Source: an uncultured bacterium (GTDB lineage: Bacteria > Fidelibacterota > Marinisomatia > Marinisomatales > Marinisomataceae). Taken from it: a stretch of 64,000 bases of DNA. The notes under the pieces are model-generated. The model made no database searches. It saw only the letters and a list, made by a program, of their open reading frames with translations, and had not been told where the DNA came from. This document shows, one piece after another, positions 9,238-18,060 of this stretch. The position numbers were made by a program, and so were the translations under genes. Each line of letters opens with the position of its first letter. Position 1 is the first letter of the stretch. The DNA is taken from NCBI GenBank assembly GCA_943788675.1, contig CALSRE010000001.1:423400-487399 (forward strand), given 5' to 3'.

Positions 9238-10035
9238 ATGTCACATTTTAAAGGAAAAAAAGTTATAGTAACTGGCGCTTCTTCGGGAATTGGAGAAGCA
9301 ACTGCAAAAGAGTTTTTAAAACAGGGAGCTAAGGTAATTTTAGTGTCTCGAAGTGAAGAAAAAATGAGAGATTCATTTAAGGACTTTAGCAATGAATCTT
9401 ATGCAATTTATCCATTTGATTTAAGCAAGCTTGAAGATATTGAATCATTTGTTGATAAATTGGTCAAAAAAGAAGGACCAGTTGATATTTTGTTTAATAA
9501 TGCTGGAATTGGCTCTCAAAGCTATTTTGAAGATACCGATCTTAATGTTTTTCATGAATTGATGAACCTTGATTATTTTTCTGTAGTCTATTTTACAAAA
9601 GCAATGCTTAATCATATGATTAAGGAGGGTCATGGACATATCGCAACCAATACTAGCGTTGCTGGCTTAATTACTTCTAGAGGAAGAACTGCTTACTCGT
9701 CAGCAAAGTTTGCACTCCATGGATTTTTCGATTCATTAAGACTTGAGATTGATAAGCATAATATTCCTATTACATTGATTGCCCCTGGTAAAGTGGTTAC
9801 AAAGTTTGGAGATAATAAATTAGATGCTCAAGGCGAACAATTTGGTGATAAAAATATTGGTACACCTTACGGCTTGTCTTCAAAAAAAGCTGCAAAAATT
9901 ATTTTATCAGCTATCAAGCATAAAAAAAGACAAATTGTTATATCTAAATGGTCTGATGTTGCTTGGTTGGGTGTTTTTATTAACAAATTTTTCCCTTCTT
10001 TATATTTCTTCTTAGCAAAAAGAATAAACGCATAA
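9238..10035 (+). CDS. SDR family oxidoreductase
   Basis: VTGASSGIGEATAKEF, NNAGIGSQ, YSSAKFALHGFFDSLR. Confidence 0.88.
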   Translation: MSHFKGKKVIVTGASSGIGEATAKEFLKQGAKVILVSRSEEKMRDSFKDFSNESYAIYPFDLSKLEDIESFVDKLVKKEGPVDILFNNAGIGSQSYFEDTDLNVFHELMNLDYFSVVYFTKAMLNHMIKEGHGHIATNTSVAGLITSRGRTAYSSAKFALHGFFDSLRLEIDKHNIPITLIAPGKVVTKFGDNKLDAQGEQFGDKNIGTPYGLSSKKAAKIILSAIKHKKRQIVISKWSDVAWLGVFINKFFPSLYFFLAKRINA

Positions 10036-10042
10036 TTAACAT

Positions 10043-10780
10043 ATGAAATATAGTATTTTAGAAGACCCTCGATATCGTCATATTGCCGAACCTAAATCAA
10101 TATTATTCCAAATATTTTCATTTATTTTTGATCTTTATGCAAATACAGTATTAACGTTTTACACACCAGTGAAAGTAATTGGAAGAGAAAACATTCCTAA
10201 AGATAAACCCTATATTTTTGTAAGTAATCATAATAGTCACATGGACATTGCTGTATTGGCATACTCTACAAGAATGGGATACGAAAAATTTGGATTTTTA
10301 GCTGCTAAAGATTATTGGTTTGATAATAATTTTAGAAGACGATTTTTTAAATATTTAATAAATCTTATTCCTATAAGTCGAAAGCAAAATCCTGAGTCAC
10401 TCGACTTCGATGACACAATAACATTATCCAAGGCATTTATGAAGTTGGGCAATAATATTATTATTTTTCCTGAAGGATCTAGAGGTGAGCCTGGTAAAAT
10501 GCAAAGATTTAGAAAAGGAGCAATAAAATTTTCAATGGGACTTAACGCACCTATTCTTCCAGCTGTTATAGTAGGGGCTGAAAAAGCCTGGCCTAAAGGG
10601 GAAACTTGGATGCAATCTGTTCCAATTACTGTTAAAATATTACCTCAAATCAATCCAATCGATTTAGAAGGTTTATCTGCAAGTGCGTACAACAAAACTT
10701 TAAGCACTGAAACGAAAAAGCTTGAAAATAAAATTGTAAAAGCATTGAAAGAGTTAGAAGAAAATACTAACTCTGAGTAA
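10043..10780 (+). CDS. plsC: 1-acyl-sn-glycerol-3-phosphate acyltransferase (PlsC family)
   Basis: VSNHNSHMDIAVLAY and FPEGSRGEPGKMQRFRKGAIKFS motifs. Confidence 0.88.
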   Translation: MKYSILEDPRYRHIAEPKSILFQIFSFIFDLYANTVLTFYTPVKVIGRENIPKDKPYIFVSNHNSHMDIAVLAYSTRMGYEKFGFLAAKDYWFDNNFRRRFFKYLINLIPISRKQNPESLDFDDTITLSKAFMKLGNNIIIFPEGSRGEPGKMQRFRKGAIKFSMGLNAPILPAVIVGAEKAWPKGETWMQSVPITVKILPQINPIDLEGLSASAYNKTLSTETKKLENKIVKALKELEENTNSE

Positions 10781-11396
10781 TTGTAATAAGAGTACCTTCA
10801 GAGTTTATTGATGCATTATAACTGGTAAGAGCTTGTGTAGCAGGTCCTTTTTGTACGCTTCCATCCAAATTAAATATTGATCCATGTGAACCGCCTTGTT
10901 GGCTACAAGGAAGATTATTGTTTGCGCCATCAAAATCAACAGAAAATCCTGCATGAGTGCAGTTTCTTGATAGAGCTCTTACGGAAGAATTGCTCGCTCT
11001 TATAACTATAAGCCCTAAGCTGGCAAAAGTATTACTTCCGCTTAGTACAATTCCAGAGCCAACAGTTTGAAGAGATTGATAAATTTTAGTGATGTCGATA
11101 GTAATTGTTCCTGTTGATGCATCAAAATTATAACCAGTATCTCCTGTACCGCCACCATTATTTCCACCACCATTATTATCACCTCCACCAGTGTCACTTC
11201 CACCAGTGTCACCACCATTATTATCGGGACCTGTAGGAGACGAAGATCCTCCACCGCAAGCTTCAAGGATAAAGGCAGTACTTCCAATCAAAGTCAGCGT
11301 AGATGCTTTACGAATAAAGTCCCTTCTGGAGGGATCAACTGCTTTTTCTTCAAAGCAATTACACGCACATTTTGATTGTTTTATTTTGTTTGACAT
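10767..11396 (-). CDS. Tat/lipoprotein-type Rieske-like [2Fe-2S] protein with Gly/Asn/Asp-rich linker
   Basis: SRRDFIRKASTLTLIGSTAFILEAC signal; NCTHAGFSVDF...LPCSQQGGSHGSIFNLDGSVQKGPATQAL. Confidence 0.75.
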   Translation of the reverse strand: MSNKIKQSKCACNCFEEKAVDPSRRDFIRKASTLTLIGSTAFILEACGGGSSSPTGPDNNGGDTGGSDTGGGDNNGGGNNGGGTGDTGYNFDASTGTITIDITKIYQSLQTVGSGIVLSGSNTFASLGLIVIRASNSSVRALSRNCTHAGFSVDFDGANNNLPCSQQGGSHGSIFNLDGSVQKGPATQALTSYNASINSEGTLITITQS

Positions 11397-11453
11397 CGCT
11401 TTAAATTAATAAAAAATTATTAATATCAAAATTTAATACGAATTTTTTATATA

Positions 11454-12116
11454 TTGAGGTTAATGATAATCAATAAATCATCCATATTTAATGCTATTTT
11501 ACTAGCACTATTTTTTCATTCAACGGTGCTGAGTCAATCTATAGTTACTAAAGAATCATATGATAAACGATTTACTCCTCCTGAAATCGGCCTTCCAGAA
11601 AATATACCATTTGTGAAAAATATAATTTGGGGAGAGAATGGCACCTTTAGAAAGTTAAATATCGGACCTGAAACTAGAATAGAAGAATTAAAGTTGCGAA
11701 GAAAAATGCTTCAAGCTCATCAGTGGCTTGGAATCATTACTCTTGCAGGCCTTGCTTATCAGTATGATGTTGGAAAAGAGCTTTATAATGGAAACGATAG
11801 CAATTATTGGGATTCGCATTATGATAAACATAAAGCGATGGGATACTTTACGTATATGACCTATATGTCTACCGCATCTCTCTCAATTTTTTCTCCTCCA
11901 GCTAGAAAATATGATAATAATAGAAATTCTATAAAATTTCATAGACGAATGGCAGCATTACATTTTACTGCTATGATGGCACAACCATTTCTTGCTAAAA
12001 AAGCAGTTGAAAATGGTAAACGATATAATGACTTGATGGATGCTCATCTTAAAGCTGGAACAGTAGCTTTTTTTGCATTAAGCCTTGATGCGCTAGGAAT
12101 TACTTTTTTCAAATGA
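11454..12116 (+). CDS. His-rich multi-TM protein, possibly b561-like heme membrane protein
   Basis: AHQWLGIITLAG, HYDKHKAMGYFTY, FHRRMAALHFTAMM, AHLKAGTVAFF; directly upstream of YceI gene. Confidence 0.5.
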   Translation: MRLMIINKSSIFNAILLALFFHSTVLSQSIVTKESYDKRFTPPEIGLPENIPFVKNIIWGENGTFRKLNIGPETRIEELKLRRKMLQAHQWLGIITLAGLAYQYDVGKELYNGNDSNYWDSHYDKHKAMGYFTYMTYMSTASLSIFSPPARKYDNNRNSIKFHRRMAALHFTAMMAQPFLAKKAVENGKRYNDLMDAHLKAGTVAFFALSLDALGITFFK

Positions 12117-12640
12117 AGAAATGTACTTTTATCTTATTTTTTCATCTTCTTTTTTCTCAATCATTGGTTGAGTTCAATTTAGAGAATAGTTATATATCTT
12201 ATGACGGTAAGCATCCTGCTCATAATTGGACGGGAATATCAAAAGAAATTCAAGGATCTTTTGAGCTTAATATAGATGATTTAACACAGTCAAAAATAGA
12301 TCTTTATGTGCCGGTATTTAGTTTTGATAGTAAAAATGCCAGCAGAGACTCTAATATGCTCGATGTGGTTGAAGAATATTATTATCCATACGTTAGGTTT
12401 ATCTCTAAAAAAATTGAGAAAAAAGATAATAGGTTTGAAGTCACCGGAGATATAATGTTCCACGGGATGACAAAACAATTCTTAATTCCAGTTTCATTTT
12501 CTAAGGAAGGTAAAAAAGTAATCATCGATTCAGAGTTTTCAATAATGTTGACAGACTTTAAAATTAAAAGACCTTCTTTGTTAACGATTAAGATTCGCGA
12601 TAAAGTAGATATAAAAGTATATTTAGAAGGTTCTATTTAA
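12113..12640 (+). CDS. YceI family protein
   Basis: Signal peptide, SKIDLYVPVFSFDSKNASRDSNMLDVVEEYYYPYVRFISKKI, VTGDIMFHGMTKQF. Confidence 0.8.
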   Translation: MKKCTFILFFHLLFSQSLVEFNLENSYISYDGKHPAHNWTGISKEIQGSFELNIDDLTQSKIDLYVPVFSFDSKNASRDSNMLDVVEEYYYPYVRFISKKIEKKDNRFEVTGDIMFHGMTKQFLIPVSFSKEGKKVIIDSEFSIMLTDFKIKRPSLLTIKIRDKVDIKVYLEGSI

Positions 12641-12882
12641 AAAATAACTAAATATTGCCAGAAGAATGGCTACTAAAACATCGTGAAGCGGTGTGGCTGA
12701 AGGGTAACCGAAATTCCAAAGACATACCAAAAAAAGCCAAATAGCATGATTTCTAATCACAAGATTTTCTATCCAAATAGGTAGAATGTTTTGTTAGGCA
12801 CCATTACAAGCATAAAGAAAGTGAAATGCAACGCAATGATAAGTCCAAAAACTTGTAATATTGTAATTGTGTTTTTATCCAT
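12623..12882 (-). pseudogene. Possible frameshifted small membrane protein gene
   Basis: Frame A: MDKNTITILQVFGLIIALHFTFFMLVMVPNKTFYLFG* (12882-12769); frame B continues ILPIWIENLVIRNHAIWLFLVCLWNFGYPSATPLHDVLVAILLAIFSYFLNRTF*-like to 12623. Confidence 0.4.
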
Positions 12883-12883
12883 A

Positions 12884-13762
12884 TTATCCTTTAAATAAGC
12901 GTTTTAATATAGTGATTTCTGGAAATAAAATATGAACTCTTTTTTGATAATCTTTGTATTGAGGTCTAGTGCGTAGTATCTTGATTTCAATCCATGGAAT
13001 GCTTGCAAACATAAACATCGCAGTCATTGCAATTGGGGCTAATAGAAGATAGTTCATTCCAGAAAATGAGTTTCCAAATACAAAAATTCCCCACCAGAAC
13101 ATGATCTCTCCATAGTAGTTTGGGTGTCTTGAATAGCTCCAAAGTCCTGTATCAATAATACCCGTACCACTTGGATATTTTTCTCTAAAATCGTGAAGCT
13201 GTTTATCACTTATAATTTCAAGAAGTACACCAATTATACATAATCCAAAACCTAAGAAAATTGTCCAATTATATGCAGATGAGAAATCTTGTGCCATAGG
13301 CATGCAACAGAAAAAAACTATAAAGGTGGGGAAAAAATGAATCCCCCCAATGTTTCCAACAATTTCAAATGCATTCCCTAGATTATTTCGCATGTCAATA
13401 TATCTCCAGTCTTCATGATGAAGCCCTTCCCAGGTTTTTATCCAATTTGAAGTCAATCGTAGAGACCAAAATAAAACTGCTGACATTAATAAAATCGTAG
13501 GTGTATTAAATATGTAGTCATTCATTGCAATCCAATAAAATGCTATCACGGGAGGAATTACCGACCAATATGGATCATAGAATGATGAATTTTTATAAGC
13601 AACACTGAAAGCATAGATGACAAATGTAGCTATAATATCTGCAAGAAGAATTTGTAGCATTTGTGAACAGCTTGATGTAAAAGAAAGAGAGATAAATCCT
13701 AAAACAATAGCAATTACATACGCTACTAGTACAGTGAGTAAACCTTTAGTTTTTATCGTCAT
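12884..13762 (-). CDS. DUF1295 / steroid 5-alpha-reductase-like membrane protein (second copy)
   Basis: GIIDTGLWSYSRHPNYYGEIMFWWGIF; YQKRVHILFPEI. Confidence 0.82.
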   Translation of the reverse strand: MTIKTKGLLTVLVAYVIAIVLGFISLSFTSSCSQMLQILLADIIATFVIYAFSVAYKNSSFYDPYWSVIPPVIAFYWIAMNDYIFNTPTILLMSAVLFWSLRLTSNWIKTWEGLHHEDWRYIDMRNNLGNAFEIVGNIGGIHFFPTFIVFFCCMPMAQDFSSAYNWTIFLGFGLCIIGVLLEIISDKQLHDFREKYPSGTGIIDTGLWSYSRHPNYYGEIMFWWGIFVFGNSFSGMNYLLLAPIAMTAMFMFASIPWIEIKILRTRPQYKDYQKRVHILFPEITILKRLFKG

Positions 13763-14663
13763 TTATAAGTGTTTTTAAATCAATTTTTTCGAAAGATAAA
13801 AAAATGTATCCAAAAATAATAGTATATACTAAAAATAAGCTATGCATCAGGATAGCTGCAGTTTGAGCTAAATCAATATTAATACCGTACAAAGAAAGAC
13901 AGTAGATGACAGCTAAGTGGTAGGTTCCAATAGCAGCAGGAGCAACTGGAAGAGAAGTAATAATGCTAGATATTATTGTAAGACCTATGTATTGCTGTGT
14001 TGTTAAATTAATATTCAGGGCTTGTAATATTAGATATATATACACAACAAAAGAACACCAAAGCAAAATTGAGATACCAACTAGTTTTATTTTATTTTTT
14101 GATACAAGTAAATAGCCATCAATAAAATTTCTGGTAATAGAAAATTTTTCTTGAACAATGTTTACGATAGAATTTCTTCCAAAAATAATAGTAGAAGTGA
14201 TTATGTATAATAAAAGAATTATAAATGAAAATTTGAAGCCCAATACATCTTGATAGCCTGAAAAAATGATAAATATGCTAAAAAATCCTATGATCCATAA
14301 ATCAATAATTTTCTCAGCTACAAGGCTACCAACTAAAAAACTAAACCTTATTTCTTTTGATTGATTTGATAGAAGTTGAGCTCTTCCCAGGTCTCCAGCT
14401 CTAAATGGAAGGATGTTATTTAAGAAGTATCCTATATGCGTAGATGACATGTATTGCACAAAACTTAATTCTGTGGGAGTGTTAAGAAGCATTTTCCATC
14501 TAATAGATCGTAAAATAAAAGTGATAAAAGTAATTAAGGTAGCTAAAAAAACATAGAAGAGGTTAGCTGCAAACAATGCACGGTTTATATCTTCTAGGTT
14601 AACTTGTTGAAATGCAAAATAAAGGCATAGCGTTGCAACGCTAATAGATAAGATTTTCTTCAA
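13746..14663 (-). CDS. Flippase-like / UPF0104 (LPG synthase TM-region, AglD-like) membrane protein
   Basis: LRSIRWKMLL...HIGYFLNNILPFRAGDLGRAQLLS; APAAIGTYHLAVIYCL. Confidence 0.78.
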   Translation of the reverse strand: MKKILSISVATLCLYFAFQQVNLEDINRALFAANLFYVFLATLITFITFILRSIRWKMLLNTPTELSFVQYMSSTHIGYFLNNILPFRAGDLGRAQLLSNQSKEIRFSFLVGSLVAEKIIDLWIIGFFSIFIIFSGYQDVLGFKFSFIILLLYIITSTIIFGRNSIVNIVQEKFSITRNFIDGYLLVSKNKIKLVGISILLWCSFVVYIYLILQALNINLTTQQYIGLTIISSIITSLPVAPAAIGTYHLAVIYCLSLYGINIDLAQTAAILMHSLFLVYTIIFGYIFLSFEKIDLKTLINDDKN

Positions 14664-14863
14664 GGATTTTGATTGTCTCGTTGAAACTCATAATTAACAA
14701 TCCTTTTTTTCATGGGATTGCCATTTTCGTCAAGATGCTCAGTAGTTTCCATTGGACTATTATATTCCATTGGAACATTTGTGTTTACTTGGCAATTGCT
14801 CATTAACCCTAGCATAGCAATCAACATGATTAGAGCAATGATTGTTGGAAAATGATTACGCAT
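14660..14863 (-). CDS. Small putative lipoprotein
   Basis: N-terminal hydrophobic segment ending LMSNC; overlaps neighbours. Confidence 0.45.
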   Translation of the reverse strand: MRNHFPTIIALIMLIAMLGLMSNCQVNTNVPMEYNSPMETTEHLDENGNPMKKRIVNYEFQRDNQNP

Positions 14864-15086
14864 TAAATTTAAAATCCTTAAAGAAGCTTGTTTTGGTTGC
14901 TAAGTATATAATTTCCACTATTCCAAATAATTGAAGTAAGCCACAAGCAACAAACCATCCTTTATGATCATTTCTGCCAGAGAACCATAAAGCAAGTAAA
15001 GTCCATAGCGCCTCCCACATAGATATAGCTAAAAGTAGCATAGGATTACTTTCTAGCATCATTGCAAATTGTTCAAAACTTTCCAT
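14856..15086 (-). CDS. DUF5652-like small membrane protein
   Basis: AISMWEALWTLLALWFSGRNDHKGWFVACGLLQLFGIVEIIYL; strong SD (AGGAG). Confidence 0.65.
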   Translation of the reverse strand: MESFEQFAMMLESNPMLLLAISMWEALWTLLALWFSGRNDHKGWFVACGLLQLFGIVEIIYLATKTSFFKDFKFNA

Positions 15087-15098
15087 AATTTTATCTCC

Positions 15099-15182
15099 TT
15101 AGGGATTAAAAAGAAGTGAAACTAAAAAAACAAATAGAATCACTCCACCAAAAATGCCCCAATAGTATATACCGAATTCCAT
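15099..15182 (-). CDS. 27-aa single-TM small protein (not in ORF track)
   Basis: ATG...TAA: MEFGIYYWGIFGGVILFVFLVSLLFNP; co-oriented just upstream of 14856..15086. Confidence 0.4.
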   Translation of the reverse strand: MEFGIYYWGIFGGVILFVFLVSLLFNP

Positions 15183-15253
15183 GTCGAATATTAAATATTT
15201 TTAAGAGAGTTGAAAAGTATTAAAGTTTATTTTTTATAATACTATATTCTTGT

Positions 15254-15511
15254 GTGAAAAAAATAACTCCAGATAATACTACGATTGTTATATATACTAC
15301 ATCTTGGTGTGGACCATGTAAAATGGCTAAAAAACTTTTGACTGAAAAAGGATTTAGTTATAAAGAGATAGATATTGAAGAACATAATATCTCTAGAGAA
15401 GAAATGGCTTCAATGGCTAAAGGTCCAACTGTCCCTCAAATAGTTGTAAATGATCTTGCTATAGGTGGTTTTGTTGATTTAGTGCAATATTTTGAAAACC
15501 AAAATATTTAA
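15254..15511 (+). CDS. Glutaredoxin-like protein (CGPC active site), GTG start
   Basis: YTTSWCGPCKMAKKLLTEKGFSYKEIDIE...GPTVPQIVVNDLAIGGFVDL. Confidence 0.85.
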   Translation: MKKITPDNTTIVIYTTSWCGPCKMAKKLLTEKGFSYKEIDIEEHNISREEMASMAKGPTVPQIVVNDLAIGGFVDLVQYFENQNI

Positions 15512-16590
15512 GCAACAGCTTGACGTTCTTTAACTTTCTTACCCTGGGTAGCTTTTTTTAAATTACCTACTAATTGTCCACAGGCTCCATCAATATCATC
15601 TCCTCTAGTTACTCGTAGAGTTGTAATAAATCCTTTATTGAATAAATGCTTTCTAAACACTTCAATATTTTTATCCTTCGAACGGTTATAATCACATCCG
15701 TCAAATGGATTAAATGGAATAAGATTTATTTTGCAGGCAAGCCCTGTAAGAATCTTAGATAGACTTCTAGCATGATCAATAGAATCATTGATGCCGTCTA
15801 TTAATATATATTCTATTGTGATATAGCGATTATCTTTTTGCACAGATAAATAATTTTTACAAGCTTCTAAAAGGTTGTCAATAGGGTATTTTTTATTGAT
15901 AGGAACAATAATATCTCGCAATGAGTCATCAGCTGCATGCAATGAAATTGCAAGGGAAACATCTGTTCTGTCTGCTAGTTTATTAATCTGAGGTATTAAC
16001 CCTGAAGTACTTATAGTTATTCTTTTTTTTGATAAAAAATACGCAAACTCGTTTCGCATTATTTCAGCAGATGTAATAACCGGTTCAAAATTTAAAAGAG
16101 GTTCTCCCATTCCCATAAAAACTACGTTTGTTATTGGGGTATCTTTCTTGTCGTTAAAATTAGCTAGCCATAGTTGGCCAATAATTTCATCTGCGCTAAG
16201 ATTTTTTTCAAATCCTTGCGCTCCGGTTGCGCAAAAAGTACATTGTAAAGCGCAACCAGCCTGAGATGAAATGCATAAGGTAATACGTTTTTTTTCAGGA
16301 ATTCTTACCATTTCAATTGATGAACCAGAATCAAGCTGAATTAGGTATTTTTTAGTTCCATCTTCAGATACCAAAACTTTCTTTAGTTTAGGAGGAATAA
16401 GGACAGCTATTTCCTTCATTTTTATTCGAAGATCTTTATTAAAATTGCTCATTCTATCAAAGTCTAATTCACCTTTCTGGTGTACCCACTTTAATAATTG
16501 TTTTGCTCGAAAAGATGGTTCATTGATATCATGAAAAAACTTCTCTAGCTCTACTAGAGAATAGCCTAGTAAGTTTTTTTTATCTGCCAT
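15508..16590 (-). CDS. rlmN: 23S rRNA (adenine2503-C2)-methyltransferase, radical SAM
   Basis: CISSQAGCALQCTFCATGAQGF, VFMGMGEPLLN, INLIPFNPFDG, RVTRGDDIDGACGQL. Confidence 0.96.
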   Translation of the reverse strand: MADKKNLLGYSLVELEKFFHDINEPSFRAKQLLKWVHQKGELDFDRMSNFNKDLRIKMKEIAVLIPPKLKKVLVSEDGTKKYLIQLDSGSSIEMVRIPEKKRITLCISSQAGCALQCTFCATGAQGFEKNLSADEIIGQLWLANFNDKKDTPITNVVFMGMGEPLLNFEPVITSAEIMRNEFAYFLSKKRITISTSGLIPQINKLADRTDVSLAISLHAADDSLRDIIVPINKKYPIDNLLEACKNYLSVQKDNRYITIEYILIDGINDSIDHARSLSKILTGLACKINLIPFNPFDGCDYNRSKDKNIEVFRKHLFNKGFITTLRVTRGDDIDGACGQLVGNLKKATQGKKVKERQAVA

Positions 16591-17600
16591 AGTTTGTCAA
16601 TTTCATAAGAAAAATCTTTATTTTTGTTTTCTATAATATCCATAATTAACTCAAGCGGGTTTGGAAAATCAATTTTAATCTTTTTACTAGAATGAAGCCA
16701 ATTATTAATGGAATTAATATCAATTGTTTTGGAAATAGTTGCATACCCTAAATCATTTAATATTTTAGCATTGTGTTCTTGCTCCGGCTGTCCTTTTTGA
16801 GGTTTGCAAAGTATTTTTTTTCCTATAAATAATGCTTCTGCTGGTAACTGAAATCCTGCGTTGGTAATAAGATGCTTGCTCTCAATTAAATCATTCTTAA
16901 ATTCATTTTCAGAGAATGGTTTTAAAGTTACATTTTTTATTCTTTTTTCATTTTGTATATCACAATAATATATAAAGTGCTGTTTTTCAATCTGGTGTAA
17001 CAATGCAATCATTTTTTCTAACTCTTCCCATACAAGATATACAAGAACGTTATCTTTTGAATTAGCTCTAAGCTTATGGTTAGTAATTGTTTTAGATAAA
17101 AAAGGTGGAAGTATATGTTGATTAAAATGAGAAAAATGAGAAGGAATAGCATTTTTTATTGGTGTATAAATATATGGAAACAAAATTCTAGTAAACCTCA
17201 TTTTTACTGTCATTGGAATATTTTTATAAAAAGAGTATTGGTGACCTATTCCAAACGCAGGAATATTTTTAATTCTTGAAAAGTAGGCGGATACAGGTTC
17301 AAAGTCAGTAATAACAAGATCAAACTGCTCATCAATAGATTTAATATCTTTTATAAACTGAATTAAATCTATATTAAAAAATGTTCGTAAATATTGGATT
17401 TTTCCATCTTTCTTGCTAAAAGTAAATCCTTTTTTTAACACAAAAGGTTTAAATTCTTCAATATCATATAGACTGTCATCATTTCTTCCGCTAATTATGC
17501 AGCTAATGTTATGTCCTCTTTTTTTAAGTTCGGCAATAATTATTCTTGCTCTAGATATATGGCCATTTCCAGTTGCATTGATACCATAGAGAATTTTCAT
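16566..17600 (-). CDS. MJ1255/VC2487-type glycosyltransferase
   Basis: MKILYGINATGNGHISRARIIIAELKKRGH; ESKHLITNAGFQLPAEALFIGKKILCKPQKGQPEQEHNAK. Confidence 0.75.
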   Translation of the reverse strand: MKILYGINATGNGHISRARIIIAELKKRGHNISCIISGRNDDSLYDIEEFKPFVLKKGFTFSKKDGKIQYLRTFFNIDLIQFIKDIKSIDEQFDLVITDFEPVSAYFSRIKNIPAFGIGHQYSFYKNIPMTVKMRFTRILFPYIYTPIKNAIPSHFSHFNQHILPPFLSKTITNHKLRANSKDNVLVYLVWEELEKMIALLHQIEKQHFIYYCDIQNEKRIKNVTLKPFSENEFKNDLIESKHLITNAGFQLPAEALFIGKKILCKPQKGQPEQEHNAKILNDLGYATISKTIDINSINNWLHSSKKIKIDFPNPLELIMDIIENKNKDFSYEIDKLWQIKKTY

Positions 17601-17610
17601 AACTGATTAG

Positions 17611-18024
17611 TTAAATTTTAGAGAGAACATCTCTTAGAATAGTACTAGAGGTGTGGGTAGTATACGGAAAATATATTATTTCTACTCCAACTTGGGCAAA
17701 TTCATCTTCAATTATATTCCATTGGTCTGAACCTTTCCAGTCATCACCAACAAACATTCTATCAAATTTTAGATTATTCCAAGCTTCCATTTTATCATAG
17801 CTTGTTTGTGGAACTACTTCATCCACATACTTTACAGCTTCTACTAAATCCATACGCTCTTGAAAAGGGATGAATGGTTTTTTATTTTTTGCGGATTCTG
17901 ATAGTTCATCTGTTGTGATCCCAACAATTAGATGATCACACTCTAGGCAGGCACGTTTGAGAATATTTAAATGACCAATGTGAAATAAGTCAAAAACTCC
18001 TGTAGTATATCCAATTTTTTTCAT
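17611..18024 (-). CDS. Glycerol-3-phosphate cytidylyltransferase-like nucleotidyltransferase
   Basis: GYTTGVFDLFHIGHLNILKRA, FVGDDWKGSDQWN, TTHTSSTILRD. Confidence 0.85.
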   Translation of the reverse strand: MKKIGYTTGVFDLFHIGHLNILKRACLECDHLIVGITTDELSESAKNKKPFIPFQERMDLVEAVKYVDEVVPQTSYDKMEAWNNLKFDRMFVGDDWKGSDQWNIIEDEFAQVGVEIIYFPYTTHTSSTILRDVLSKI

Positions 18025-18060
18025 TTTTTTAAACTGCTAATTAAATAGAAGTACTAGATA

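Noticed and set aside
11150-11245. Possible CRISPR-like repeat array
   Set aside because: Short irregular repeats are in-frame codons of a Gly-rich protein linker; no spacers of regular length and no cas genes.
15254-15511. CGPC active site as a novel redoxin class
   Set aside because: CGPC is common to thioredoxins and occurs in glutaredoxin-like proteins; TVPQI and GG motifs still fit the glutaredoxin family.
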